Below are positions 1 to 8,185 of a stretch of DNA of 49,676 bases, piece by piece. Location of the stretch: contig SUWE01000018.1 in assembly GCA_015061615.1 (NCBI GenBank), positions 1 to 49,676 on the forward strand. Reading direction: 5' to 3'. Below the pieces are notes generated by a model. It worked only from the letters and a program-made list of their open reading frames with translations, was not told the origin of the DNA and searched no databases. Within the stretch, counting starts at the first letter, position 1. Each line of letters starts with the position of its first letter. Origin of the DNA: Lentisphaerota bacterium. GTDB taxonomy: Bacteria > Verrucomicrobiota > Lentisphaeria > Victivallales > Victivallaceae. The position numbers were made by a program, and so were the translations under genes.

Positions 1-1265
1 AGCAGAATCAGCATGCAAAACAATCCCGTCAACCCGACCGGCAGCATTTGCCGCATTGCCGCAGGCAGCATCAACTGCCTGAAAAGAGTTTTATATTGCT
101 GGGTTTTGGCACTGCCTTCACCGTCTGGTCCAAAATGTTCCTGTGCATTCCGGAAATATATTTCATCGGGATTGGATTTCTGTGAAAATGGCGGATCAAT
201 GCCGATAGTGTGGTCATCCGGCGGAATTTTCGCAACAGAATCCATGAAATTCTGTCTGGCTGCATCATCCGGTAATAATTCTGCGGCAATGTTGCGGGAA
301 ATATCCGTCCGGATGATTTTTGCATCTTCAGCATAATCAACATGGCTCATAATCGTAATAATACCGAGAGTGATAATGACGAAAAAGACATTGGCAAACG
401 AACTGCGCCATGTGCCGAGAATCGTCGCCATCTTTGCTTCATGCGCACTGATGGCGGCATTGTTTGAACCGCACAAACCGCTTGCACGGTGCAGGACCAT
501 AGAACAAAAAGTGGTGAAAAGCATAAAAATATTAAAGTCGCGCAATTTGGAAATATCAAAGGGATCAATGAAACTTTCTCCCGGTACACGATCACTTAAT
601 ACTTGTACGATTTCTTCATTCCAGGAAAATTTCGTCAGGACAAAAACAATGAATATCAAAATCGTCGGGAAAAAGATAATTCCCTGCAAGGTGTCGGTAA
701 TGACAATGGAAAGAGTTCCGCCGCAACAGATCAATGAAATTGCCAACGCAAGAGTTATCAAAACAATAATGATGAAGGTCGGAATTGAAAAAGGACCGGC
801 TTTGATTTCTGCGGGCAGACCGAGATAGCAAATAAAAAATCTTGCCGCAATCGCCGGCATGATCATATTTGCCATCATTTCGGCAATCGACCGGAGAAAA
901 CAGGCGAAAATCCGCAGTTTCCGGGAATAGCGCATTTCCAGAAATTGTCCGATACTCATTGCCCGCGACTGCCGGAAACGGTAAACGCAATATCCGGACA
1001 GTGCCATAACAATACTTAACGGTACCGCCAGAGAATTCCAGAAACTCAATGCAAAACCGGTTTGATACTGCACCTCGACATAGGCGGCAAGTACGACCAG
1101 TCCCAGTGCCGCGGCAATATCACCATTGGCAATCAGATACCGGCGGCACAACCTGCCGCCGACGAGAAAGTCCGCCACTCCGACAATGTACTTACTCACA
1201 TAAAATCCCAGAAACATCACCCCGCCAACCGGCACGATCACGATCAGCCAATCAATCCAACTCAT
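1..1265 (-). CDS. Sodium:solute symporter (SSS family), C-terminus cut by window edge
   Basis: An open frame runs leftwards from the ATG at 1265 to the window edge without a stop, giving about 421 residues of a protein that normally has 500-600. The N-terminus reads M-S-W-I-D-W-L-I-V-I, and several hydrophobic helices follow. The segment G-G-T-L-S-I-V-I-T-D-T-L-Q-G matches the conserved region of sodium/glucose-type cotransporters, where the family usually has a GGxxAVxxTDxxQ pattern. It probably imports a sugar or sugar acid with Na+ across the inner membrane. It is the last visible gene of a leftward operon behind the DUF4380-like and DUF4838 genes, so it likely takes up the product of that locus. 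A soluble insertion of about 80 residues lies near residues 320-400. The family call is good; the substrate is unknown. Confidence 0.85.
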   Translation of the reverse strand, partial: MSWIDWLIVIVPVGGVMFLGFYVSKYIVGVADFLVGGRLCRRYLIANGDIAAALGLVVLAAYVEVQYQTGFALSFWNSLAVPLSIVMALSGYCVYRFRQSRAMSIGQFLEMRYSRKLRIFACFLRSIAEMMANMIMPAIAARFFICYLGLPAEIKAGPFSIPTFIIIVLITLALAISLICCGGTLSIVITDTLQGIIFFPTILIFIVFVLTKFSWNEEIVQVLSDRVPGESFIDPFDISKLRDFNIFMLFTTFCSMVLHRASGLCGSNNAAISAHEAKMATILGTWRSSFANVFFVIITLGIITIMSHVDYAEDAKIIRTDISRNIAAELLPDDAARQNFMDSVAKIPPDDHTIGIDPPFSQKSNPDEIYFRNAQEHFGPDGEGSAKTQQYKTLFRQLMLPAAMRQMLPVGLTGLFCMLIL

Positions 1266-1343
1266 TTTTTACACACCCGTTTTTTTCAGATACCTTATTT
1301 TGCACTTTCCGTTTTTTATGACAAATTTATGCCGAACCTGCGG

Positions 1344-2282
1344 TTAAAGGTTTTGAGTATACTCCCGGAGAATTTTTTTCGCACCAGGAAACGTTTTATC
1401 TTTGAGTTCAAAAATGATGGTGAATGAATTTTTTCCGCCCGGCAAAACTTCTTCGTTGGGACCGATCGGCTCCAATTCGCAAAAATCCCGGCAGTAAAAT
1501 ACACACGCCGTCATGCCCGATTCATTATTGTACCGCCGCTCCGGAAAAACCGGATAGGTGATGGTCAAAAGCAGATCATCCGGCGAGAAATAGTGCAATT
1601 TACCCGACAAAGAATCAAAACTTAATTTCGGATCGACCGGGAAAGGGTGGATCGCAGCATATTTTCCGGTAATTTCCACCGCTTTATCTTGCGGACGCAT
1701 CAACAGCGTGCCGCGATGATAGGAGTAATATCCGGCGGGATAACGGCTGACCCCCTTGCGCGGAATCACACATACACCGCCGGGAGTGACCAGAATCCGT
1801 CCCCAGAAGTTCCACTGTACCGGCGTGGAAGAAATATTTGTCATGATCTGGGTCACGCTCAAGCGGGAATCATTTTCCGATAATTCAAAAATTCTGGTCA
1901 ACTGCACTCCGGTACGCGGATCAGGCTGACTTACGGCAATGGCAGTTGTATTTGAAATTTTATGCAGCTGCCACTTCTTTTCCCATAATAACGGATGGCG
2001 GGGGATGGTGATTTCCGGACCGATGTCAAATCTGCCGCCGGACGGGTCAACTTGTTTGCCGCCATCGGGGAAGTTCCATCCCGCCTGAGCATTGTCCAAA
2101 TAAAGAATATTGCGACCATTCAAGGAATACTCCAGCAATCTGCCGCCGTAAGCCGCGATCACTGCACGGGTATGAGAATTTTTCAATTCAATACAGTTGC
2201 CGTAACCGAAAAAACTGCATACTCCGCCCGACAGCACTCCGGCGACTGACATTACTATTGCTGTGAGAAAACTTTTACGCAT
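1344..2282 (-). CDS. Secreted DUF4380-like (galactose-mutarotase-fold) protein
   Basis: About 312 residues. The N-terminus M-R-K-S-F-L-T-A-I-V-M-S-V-A-G-V-L is a signal peptide, so the protein is probably periplasmic or a surface protein. The body has the beta-rich pattern of aldose-epimerase-like sugar-binding folds, including A-A-Y-G-G-R-L-L-E-Y and W-N-F-W-G-R, and resembles DUF4380 proteins. I chose the ATG at 2282 because a GGAG sits 9 bases upstream. The alternative ATG at 2297 directly follows the stop of the upstream gene and has no visible ribosome-binding site. It lies in the leftward operon between the DUF4838 gene and the SSS transporter, which supports a role in sugar binding or epimerisation. 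No catalytic residues can be assigned by eye. Confidence 0.7.
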   Translation of the reverse strand: MRKSFLTAIVMSVAGVLSGGVCSFFGYGNCIELKNSHTRAVIAAYGGRLLEYSLNGRNILYLDNAQAGWNFPDGGKQVDPSGGRFDIGPEITIPRHPLLWEKKWQLHKISNTTAIAVSQPDPRTGVQLTRIFELSENDSRLSVTQIMTNISSTPVQWNFWGRILVTPGGVCVIPRKGVSRYPAGYYSYHRGTLLMRPQDKAVEITGKYAAIHPFPVDPKLSFDSLSGKLHYFSPDDLLLTITYPVFPERRYNNESGMTACVFYCRDFCELEPIGPNEEVLPGGKNSFTIIFELKDKTFPGAKKILREYTQNL

Positions 2283-2297
2283 CGCAATTTGCTCCAT

Positions 2298-4553
2298 TCA
2301 TTTTGCCGGAATCAATTCCAGAGCATCAACATACAATTTTTTTACCGGACCATTGGGGGCGGCAAGATTGAAAATCAACAGCTGTTCGCCCTTGTATTCC
2401 ACTGTACCGCCGGTGATCCAGCGATACTCTTTTTCGGACAATTCTTCCGCATTGATCCGGCGGATGGTGGTGATTTTCATGATTGACTGATTTTGCGCTC
2501 CGAAAGCTGCCGCATAGCCTTTTTTGCCGTTCATTTCCGCGCGCACTCTCATGCGTATACGGTATTTGCCGGGAACAAATTTCGGATAATCACGCATCCG
2601 CCACTGCACATACCAATTACCATCGGGACGCTGCACAAGAACTTCGCCAGTCAGCGATTTTTCATCTTTTACCCGCTCCAGACCGGTCTGATCTTTTCTG
2701 GACATAGCATAACATGATTGCATAGCGGGCAGGATGACCGTCCCGGCGGGGCGTTTTTTAATGTAGTCGATCAAGCCGATTTCATACTCAAACTGGTCAA
2801 GCTGACTGTCTGCCTGACCTTCGCGCGATTCAGAAATGCCGCTGACTTTGTATTTTTTCAACAGTCTCCGCAATTCCGTGATTTTTGCCAGGTATTCTTC
2901 AGCGGATTTTGCAGCACCGACCCCCTGTTCGATCGCATGCCAGAGTATACACATTTTTTCAAACTCAACTTCTTTGATCACCAACGGGTCAGTCGCCGCG
3001 GCAAGAGCCTGTTCAATCAATTTTTCAGCGGCAGGGCCGAATTCAGCGGAAAAAGTGAAGTTGCTTCCGGGTTTATTTGCCGCATGGTGTCTTTCCCATT
3101 CCCGGATAAGCAGATCGTTGTATTTCAGTATAAAAGGAGCAACTTTTTCGCCGTAAAATCCGTTGATGTAATCTTCGGCAAGTTTTTTGATATCCCAGTT
3201 CGGATTCCACATTAATTTCTGAGTTACCCAGGTGCGCATTGCCGCCAGTGAGCCGAGTTCATTACTGTAATTGGCAAGCATCATAACGCCCTTGACTTTT
3301 TTATCCCGGAAATAACGGATACTGTTTTCCAACACCGGCAAATCGGCACGCGGTTTCAGATAAAAACGGAAATTGGTCATGTGATCCCAAATCAGAACAC
3401 CGCCCTGCGTAATTTCCGCCCATTTATTGATATACGCATAATCAGGAGTATCTTTGATAAAATCAAAAGGATAAGTATTGATTCTGTTGAAAGTCATAAA
3501 ACGGATCATCACATTGGGGGCAGGGCGCACATGACGCGGCGGCTTCATCGACCAGCGGTAGGCGAGGGTGCTGATCGGTACATCGGGGTAGACTTTGCCT
3601 ACTTCTGCGGCGACCGCGTTGATAAAGTGGATGACCAGACCGCTGGGCGCGCCTTCAAGTTTCACAATTTTTGCACATTCAGGACATTCGCAATAGTCAT
3701 CGTTGTCGGCTTGACTTATGGTGAGAAACTCCATATCAGGCTGTTCGCTGATTGCTTTGATCGCCTGCCGGGCAACGATTTTGCGTACTTCGGGATTGGT
3801 CATACAGAACTGTCCGCCTGAGTGAAAATTGGTACGGCTGCCATTGCGGATGGCGAAATATTCCGGATGGGCAGCAAAAAAATCCTGCCGCCGCATAAAA
3901 CGGTGTATCATGGTATGCTGAAAATATTTCGGACTCTGCCGCAACTGGCGCAATTTATTTGCCTCTGCCCACTTTTCATTGATGACCCTGTAACTTTTGA
4001 ACGCCCAGTCGGAATAAACTATCCGCTGATAAAATGGCGGTTGATAACTGCGCGGAACGACCTTCGCCTGAGTGATGATCCCGGCGGGGGAAATCGCTTT
4101 CTGATGTTTATGATAATAACGCCACGAAAGGTCTTCTTCCAGAAATGATGTCACCGCGTTGAGCAGCCCGTCGGGACAACTGGCGGAAAGGACAATGTTA
4201 AGTTTCTCATCCACAGAAATTTTATAACCGTCCGCCCCCAGACCGACGGCTTGGTCATCAAGGGTAATTTGCAAGGGGGCATCGGCTGAAAAATCACAAC
4301 CGCTGACCACTTTCCAGTTGGCTTTCAGAAAATCCGCCGCTTTTCCCGGCACTCCGCTCAAACGGTAGTTGCTTTTGCCGTTGACGGTAAGCCGGATGAT
4401 TTTTCCTCTGCCTGCGGGAGCAAGTTCATTTTTCCATGCTCCGGATAATGAAAAGCTCAGTAACAGCATCACGGCTGTCAGTAAAACGACCATGCCGGAA
4501 CGGCTTGAGTCCGGTACCGCAGAAAAGAAAAATTTTTTCCAGGAAGCTCTCAT
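2298..4553 (-). CDS. DUF4838 domain secreted glycosidase-like protein
   Basis: A 751-residue protein. It has an N-terminal basic stretch and hydrophobic segment (about residues 18-40), so it is exported or anchored. An alpha-glucuronidase/GH20-like N-terminal beta domain (about 50-150) precedes a TIM-barrel-like DUF4838 core (about 160-480). The hallmark Cys-containing motif D-N-D-D-Y-C-E-C-P-E-C-A is present, together with H-P-E-Y-F-A-I-R and F-C-M-T-N-P-E. The C-terminal 130 residues look like a carbohydrate-binding jelly roll. DUF4838 proteins occur in polysaccharide loci of Bacteroidota and PVC bacteria, but their substrate is not settled. An AAGGAG ribosome-binding site precedes the ATG. 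The gene has its own predicted promoter and a copy of the 43-bp element, so it can be transcribed separately from the pseudopilin upstream. Confidence 0.8.
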   Translation of the reverse strand: MRASWKKFFFSAVPDSSRSGMVVLLTAVMLLLSFSLSGAWKNELAPAGRGKIIRLTVNGKSNYRLSGVPGKAADFLKANWKVVSGCDFSADAPLQITLDDQAVGLGADGYKISVDEKLNIVLSASCPDGLLNAVTSFLEEDLSWRYYHKHQKAISPAGIITQAKVVPRSYQPPFYQRIVYSDWAFKSYRVINEKWAEANKLRQLRQSPKYFQHTMIHRFMRRQDFFAAHPEYFAIRNGSRTNFHSGGQFCMTNPEVRKIVARQAIKAISEQPDMEFLTISQADNDDYCECPECAKIVKLEGAPSGLVIHFINAVAAEVGKVYPDVPISTLAYRWSMKPPRHVRPAPNVMIRFMTFNRINTYPFDFIKDTPDYAYINKWAEITQGGVLIWDHMTNFRFYLKPRADLPVLENSIRYFRDKKVKGVMMLANYSNELGSLAAMRTWVTQKLMWNPNWDIKKLAEDYINGFYGEKVAPFILKYNDLLIREWERHHAANKPGSNFTFSAEFGPAAEKLIEQALAAATDPLVIKEVEFEKMCILWHAIEQGVGAAKSAEEYLAKITELRRLLKKYKVSGISESREGQADSQLDQFEYEIGLIDYIKKRPAGTVILPAMQSCYAMSRKDQTGLERVKDEKSLTGEVLVQRPDGNWYVQWRMRDYPKFVPGKYRIRMRVRAEMNGKKGYAAAFGAQNQSIMKITTIRRINAEELSEKEYRWITGGTVEYKGEQLLIFNLAAPNGPVKKLYVDALELIPAK

Positions 4554-4613
4554 TTTTTTACTCCTTGTTTTGGGGATTTACAGCAAAGATTTTTTTTTGC
4601 TTCTTTGAAGCAT

Positions 4614-4642
4614 AATATATCACCATTAACGGGAAATGTAAA
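4614..4642 (-). promoter_or_regulatory. Predicted promoter of the DUF4838 operon
   Basis: Read leftwards, a -35 TTTACA (4642-4637) and a -10 TATATT (4619-4614) are separated by 17 bp, about 60 bp before the DUF4838 ATG. The -35 box lies at the downstream end of the duplicated 43-bp element, the geometry of an activator bound against the -35. The promoter at 6837-6864 has the same hexamers. Confidence 0.6.
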
Positions 4643-4678
4643 TAGTTGAAAAATTACAATTATAGCACTATTGTAAAC
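4636..4678. repeat. 43-bp duplicated operator-like element, copy 1
   Basis: Bases 4636-4678 are identical over 43 bp to 6858-6900. The element holds an inverted repeat, TTACAAT / ATTGTAA with a 9-bp spacer, and TTTACA at both ends of its minus strand. An 11-bp tract, TTTAGCATAAA, follows 24 bases beyond each copy at identical spacing (4703-4713 and 6925-6935), while the sequence between diverges. That is the pattern expected of conserved regulator contacts. The likely ligand is the AraC protein encoded at 6946. Confidence 0.7.
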
Positions 4679-4778
4679 TAAATTGATGAAAAACACCGCT
4701 TATTTAGCATAAAAATAAATTTTCATCCACTGTATCGGCTGATCGCAATAAATAAAAAATTATTCAGGTGCAGTCGGA

Positions 4779-5861
4779 TCACACAGTGACTTTGGCAATG
4801 CAAACCTCTGTTTGCATTCCGGAATCAGTAAAAATACAGGCATCGCTGATAATGGAACATTTTCCGCATTCAGCAGTATGAAAATTTCCGTAAAGACCGG
4901 TATTGGAATATCTTTTTTTCATCGGCAAAATAATCATTTCGGCAGATTTTTTCAATCGCAGTTTTTCTCCGCAAACAACTGCTTCGCTTGCCCACAACGG
5001 GGCGCGGTAACGGAAAACTCCGGCATTTTCGCAACTTTTTCTGGTGTAGGCAAGATAAAGTTTATCACCGGGGCAGAACCAATGCTGCTGGGTGGAGGAG
5101 GTGACAAATTCACTGCCATCATCAAACAGCCACTTTTGCGGGCGGGAAAAATTCAGACCGTCGTCGGAAACGGCAAAATATCCGTTCCCGTCTTCGGCAC
5201 GGATAGTCAGAAAAAAACGGTTTTCATAACGGATAATTGATGGCTCGATCAACCCTCTGCCTGTGGCATTGGTCATCGAATTTCCTTCGGTGATTGAGGC
5301 GATTTCAAAAGAATCGGAAAGGGAAATCTTCAATACCTGCACGGCAAAACGGGAGTCCGGGGGGAGGATATCAAAATAGATCGGGAGCAAAAATTCTCTT
5401 TCTCCGGTAAAACACAGCTGGGTACAAGCCGCACGCCACTCGACATGCGGATTACCGAACATCCGGACAGGATAAAAGCTCTTTTCTTTGCTGTCATAAA
5501 CGGTATAATAACTTCCTCTGACAATGTCGGAAAAAGCACACATTTTTTTCTTATGATATCTGGCGGTGCAGCCGATAAAAAGGACATGCCGTTTATCCGG
5601 GAAGGTAAAACAACGGACATCTGCAATTCCGATGATATTGTCTCCTGCGATGACTTTACTTTCAAATCCCGGTACATTACGCGCTTCGTTCCAGCTGATT
5701 CCGCCGTCAAAACTTTCGCAAAATTCACATGCCCCGTAGCAATCGGAACTGAAAATACGTTGAAAACTCATTAATAAATGGTTTTCACTTAAAACAGCGA
5801 CGGCGGGATGAAAAGCATTGTTCCCGCACGCCGCCGGAATGGATAAAAAATCTATATTCAT
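4779..5861 (-). CDS. Sialidase-like (BNR/Asp-box) beta-propeller protein
   Basis: A 360-residue protein with an Asp-box, S-F-D-G-G-I-S-W (SxDxGxxW), near residue 55 and repeated strand patterns such as A-V-S-D-D-G-L-N-F, typical of six-bladed sialidase/glycosidase propellers. I see no signal peptide from the ATG at 5861, so it may be cytoplasmic. A TTG at 5894 would add 11 residues but also gives no clear leader. Propellers of this kind either cleave terminal sugars or are catalytically dead; the arginine triad of true sialidases cannot be confirmed by eye. It lies downstream of the pseudopilin gene, separated by a hairpin at 5930-5949, and upstream of the DUF4838 promoter. Confidence 0.65.
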   Translation of the reverse strand: MNIDFLSIPAACGNNAFHPAVAVLSENHLLMSFQRIFSSDCYGACEFCESFDGGISWNEARNVPGFESKVIAGDNIIGIADVRCFTFPDKRHVLFIGCTARYHKKKMCAFSDIVRGSYYTVYDSKEKSFYPVRMFGNPHVEWRAACTQLCFTGEREFLLPIYFDILPPDSRFAVQVLKISLSDSFEIASITEGNSMTNATGRGLIEPSIIRYENRFFLTIRAEDGNGYFAVSDDGLNFSRPQKWLFDDGSEFVTSSTQQHWFCPGDKLYLAYTRKSCENAGVFRYRAPLWASEAVVCGEKLRLKKSAEMIILPMKKRYSNTGLYGNFHTAECGKCSIISDACIFTDSGMQTEVCIAKVTV

Positions 5862-5929
5862 TACTGAAAAAATAATGTCTGCCAAAGGGAGCAATTCCCA
5901 AGATCAAAAAAATATACGAAATATTAGTT

Positions 5930-5949
5930 CAAGGCATTTTTATGCCTTG
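5930..5949 (-). promoter_or_regulatory. Intercistronic hairpin after the pseudopilin gene
   Basis: A perfect 8-bp stem (CAAGGCAT / ATGCCTTG) with a TTTT loop sits 15 bases after the pseudopilin stop. No U-run follows on the minus strand, so it is more likely an mRNA-stabilising or partially terminating hairpin than a full terminator. It would allow more pseudopilin than downstream enzyme. Confidence 0.45.
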
Positions 5950-5963
5950 CTCTGACAAGCTGC

Positions 5964-6731
5964 TTATTTGTAGGTGTTCTGATTGCCTGCGGCATCAAGA
6001 ACTACTACTTCATAAGGACCGCCATTGCACTTTTCCGCAATCGGCACAAATTCCGGTGCGGTCAAACCGACAGCATGACCATCCCAGAAAGCGGTGTTCG
6101 CCACTTTGCCGTGAATAGTTTTAATATTACCTCTTGAGTTGTTCACAGTATTCCAATTCCAGGCGGTAGCCATACTGTTGGGAGTGCCTTTGTCAGCGCA
6201 AGTACTACTGGAGGCGAAGCCGGTATCAACCAGAGTCAGAGAGGAGGACGGTGAGGGAATCTTTTTCAGCACCACAAAATGATTCGTACTGTCGTAAAAA
6301 AATGCACCTGTAGGAACAGTATACGGCTGAATGCCGAATGAACCGTACATATTGTAGTGACTGAGACCGCCGGCACTGGCTGGCAAGTAATCTGTCGAGG
6401 GGCAGATGTAGTGGTCAGGAGCAGTAGTCGGATTCCCGGGGATAGTACCCCAGCCGGTCATCGTTTCGGCTCCAGTTGTCGGTGTTGAAGCATAAACCCG
6501 TCCCCAGCGATGATTGCCGATCACGGACGGCATAACATCGTCACTGCCCTGTGCGTACATTAAAAATGCCATGCAGTTCTGTTTGAGATTGTTAAGGCAA
6601 CCGGCTGCCCGTCCTCTTTCCCTTGCACTGTTGAGCGCCGGCAACAATATTGCTGCCAGAATGGCGATGATTGCAATAACGACGAGCAATTCGATAAGAG
6701 TAAAGTAACCTTGTTTCTGCGATGAACTCAT
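5964..6731 (-). CDS. Pseudopilin (prepilin-type leader, C-terminal xDGH motif)
   Basis: A 255-residue protein with a short leader, then [17 protein letters not shown] as the N-terminal pilin helix, and [18 protein letters not shown]. Near the C-terminus, A-F-W-D-G-H matches the xWxDGH/H-X9-DG signature common in PVC pseudopilins of the DUF1559 type. These are processed by a prepilin peptidase and inserted in the inner membrane, where they act in type II secretion or type IV pilus-like machines. The residue before the F-T-L-I-E motif is Tyr, not the usual Gly. The gene is first in the leftward operon and directly divergent from an AraC gene. No pilus assembly genes are in the window. Confidence 0.88.
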   Translation of the reverse strand: MSSSQKQGYFTLIELLVVIAIIAILAAILLPALNSARERGRAAGCLNNLKQNCMAFLMYAQGSDDVMPSVIGNHRWGRVYASTPTTGAETMTGWGTIPGNPTTAPDHYICPSTDYLPASAGGLSHYNMYGSFGIQPYTVPTGAFFYDSTNHFVVLKKIPSPSSSLTLVDTGFASSSTCADKGTPNSMATAWNWNTVNNSRGNIKTIHGKVANTAFWDGHAVGLTAPEFVPIAEKCNGGPYEVVVLDAAGNQNTYK

Positions 6732-6772
6732 TTTTTTAACTCCTTTTCAAACTCCTTTTTTTTCCGATCTCT

Positions 6773-6804
6773 GCCATTTCCGGAAATGTTTTCATGAAAA
6801 TGGC
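6773..6804 (-). promoter_or_regulatory. 5'UTR inverted repeat upstream of the pseudopilin gene
   Basis: The leader between the predicted promoter and the ATG at 6731 contains a 14-bp perfect palindrome, CATTTCCGGAAATG (6775-6788). An alternative stem pairs GCCATTT (6773-6779) with AAATGGC (6798-6804). It could be an mRNA hairpin or a protein-binding site; I cannot tell which. Confidence 0.35.
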
Positions 6805-6836
6805 GGACAAAAAACCATTTTTTGCCCTCTTACAAT

Positions 6837-6864
6837 AATATATCATCAAAAATTTTTATGTAAA
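6837..6864 (-). promoter_or_regulatory. Predicted promoter of the pseudopilin operon
   Basis: Read leftwards, -35 TTTACA (6864-6859) and -10 TATATT (6842-6837) are separated by 16 bp. The hexamers and position next to the 43-bp element match those of the DUF4838 promoter. This leaves a 5'UTR of about 100 bases. Confidence 0.6.
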
Positions 6865-6900
6865 TAGTTGAAAAATTACAATTATAGCACTATTGTAAAC
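6858..6900. repeat. 43-bp duplicated operator-like element, copy 2
   Basis: Identical to 4636-4678, and located between the divergent pseudopilin and AraC genes. On the plus strand the same bases contain TTGAAA (6868-6873), 17 bp, then TATTGT (6891-6896), a plausible promoter for the AraC gene itself. A single bound regulator could therefore control both directions and autoregulate. Confidence 0.7.
6868..6896 (+). promoter_or_regulatory. Possible AraC gene promoter inside the 43-bp element
   Basis: TTGAAA, 17 bp, TATTGT, placing a start near 6903, about 40 bases ahead of the ATG at 6946. The overlap with the element suggests autoregulation. Confidence 0.4.
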
Positions 6901-6945
6901 AAAAATACAAAAATATTGTCAGTTTTTAGCATAAAGAGTGTGATT

Positions 6946-7809
6946 ATGAAAAATTTTCAAATTTCCAAAACCGAGTTGCTGCGCCGTTGTACGGAAGTGA
7001 AAAATGAGCTTGATTGTCCTGCATTGCTCTATTTTGATGCACCGGAACATCAGATAATTCATGCTGTGCCGCGTTTGATATTTCAGGTAAGCGGTACTGC
7101 CCGGCACAGTTTCGGGGCAGAAGTAAAAATGGATGTTATAGATTCTCCCAAACTGTTGTATTGTTCCCGTTTCGGTTATTTGCGTTCGGACTATTCTACG
7201 CCGGGGTGCAGTATATCTTTCAGTTATTATCCGAACTATATCCGTGCCATGCACATTGATTATGACGGAGTAAATCAGCCGCCGACTATGCGGGATGTTT
7301 ACTATCACAGCAGTAATCCGTTATCCGAAGCCGGGATGGAGCTGCTCAACTGCATTGAGATGCTGCACCGTTACGATAAGGATGAAATTGCCGGGAAATT
7401 GCTTGCTCCGCTTTTTCTGCTGACGCTGGATGAGTTGCAGGGCAGTGAAAGTTCATCTGTTTTGCATGTGCGGTCATTGTGGAACGAGATCAACAGTTTT
7501 CTTCAGGAACACCGTACCGAGGTTGTCAGCCGGAAGCAGCTGGCAAAAAAATTCCACATTTCGCCGGGGTATGTTTCCAATTTAAGCAAAAGGTATATGG
7601 GGATGAGTTTTTCCGAAACCAAACTGCATTATCAACTGGAACATGCGGAAAATCTGCTTCGCAACACGCTGTTGAATATTGATGAAATAGCCTCTGAATG
7701 CGGTTTTAACAGTTCAAATTATTTTATCCGTTGTTTCAAAAAAGTTTACGGACAAACGCCGCACGTTTACCGCTACAATGCCCCTCTGAAAAAGAATGAA
7801 ACGGAGTAA
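6946..7809 (+). CDS. AraC-family transcriptional regulator, module 1
   Basis: About 287 residues. The last 100 carry the paired helix-turn-helix of AraC/XylS proteins: S-R-K-Q-L-A-K-K-F-H-I-S-P-G-Y-V in the first and I-D-E-I-A-S-E-C-G-F-N-S-S-N-Y-F in the second, ending F-K-K-V-Y-G-Q-T-P. The N-terminal 170 residues are a ligand-binding domain with weak cupin character. I chose the ATG at 6946 (AGAG upstream). An in-frame start at 6868 would place coding sequence across the 43-bp regulatory element. The gene is divergent from the pseudopilin operon and is the obvious candidate to bind the duplicated element. The inducer is unknown. Confidence 0.88.
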   Translation: MKNFQISKTELLRRCTEVKNELDCPALLYFDAPEHQIIHAVPRLIFQVSGTARHSFGAEVKMDVIDSPKLLYCSRFGYLRSDYSTPGCSISFSYYPNYIRAMHIDYDGVNQPPTMRDVYYHSSNPLSEAGMELLNCIEMLHRYDKDEIAGKLLAPLFLLTLDELQGSESSSVLHVRSLWNEINSFLQEHRTEVVSRKQLAKKFHISPGYVSNLSKRYMGMSFSETKLHYQLEHAENLLRNTLLNIDEIASECGFNSSNYFIRCFKKVYGQTPHVYRYNAPLKKNETE

Positions 7810-7817
7810 ACACGGCG

Positions 7818-7930
7818 GAGCGTTTTCGGTGGTTATTTATTCAATAGCCACGCTCAAACTGCCGCTTTGATCTCATCAACGCTGATTTTTCAATCTCTTT
7901 TTGATCGACTTTTGCAATTACCTCATTTGA
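7818..7930 (+). repeat. Dispersed intergenic repeat, copy A
   Basis: From GCGTTTTC at 7820, this segment matches 49589-49673 with only a few differences. It includes a stem GTGGTTATT / AATAGCCAC with a TATTC loop. Its right part (about 7904-7930) matches 47905-47930 in copy C. It lies between the AraC stop and the predicted promoter of the smORF at 8000. It has no coding potential and no transposase. Confidence 0.65.
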
Positions 7931-7954
7931 TAAATTCAATGATGGTGATATATT
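7927..7954 (+). promoter_or_regulatory. Predicted promoter of smORF and pseudouridine synthase genes
   Basis: TTGATA (7927-7932), 16 bp, TATATT (7949-7954), then AAG. It is similar to the promoter at 23710-23737. The -35 box lies at the edge of the dispersed repeat. Confidence 0.5.
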
Positions 7955-7999
7955 AAGTAAGTCGTATTTTTATGATCGAAAAGCTGTAAGGAAAACAAA

Positions 8000-8176
8000 A
8001 TGGGCATTTTCATCGCCGTAATTGCCATAATAGTGATAATATTGATCGTTGCCGGAATTTTCTTTTCGGCACTGGTCGACGTCCTTGCCGCCATCGGTCA
8101 TGCTTTTATGGCAATATTCCGGATATCCGGGAAAATCGCCGCATTTTTCAAAGCAGCACCCAAATCAGCAAAGTGA
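8000..8176 (+). CDS. Small hydrophobic membrane protein, 58 aa
   Basis: ATG at 8000, stop TGA at 8174-8176. Residues 3-24 are almost entirely Ile, Val, Ala, Leu and Phe, so one transmembrane helix with a short outward N-terminus is expected. The tail ends in a basic, Ala-rich stretch, K-A-A-P-K-S-A-K. AAGGAAA lies 7 bases before the ATG, and a predicted promoter is about 45 bases upstream. The next gene starts 9 bases after its stop, so the two are probably cotranscribed. I do not recognise a family. It could be an unrelated leader ORF, but the ribosome-binding site and helix argue for translation. Confidence 0.6.
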   Translation: MGIFIAVIAIIVIILIVAGIFFSALVDVLAAIGHAFMAIFRISGKIAAFFKAAPKSAK

Positions 8177-8185
8177 GACAGAATA

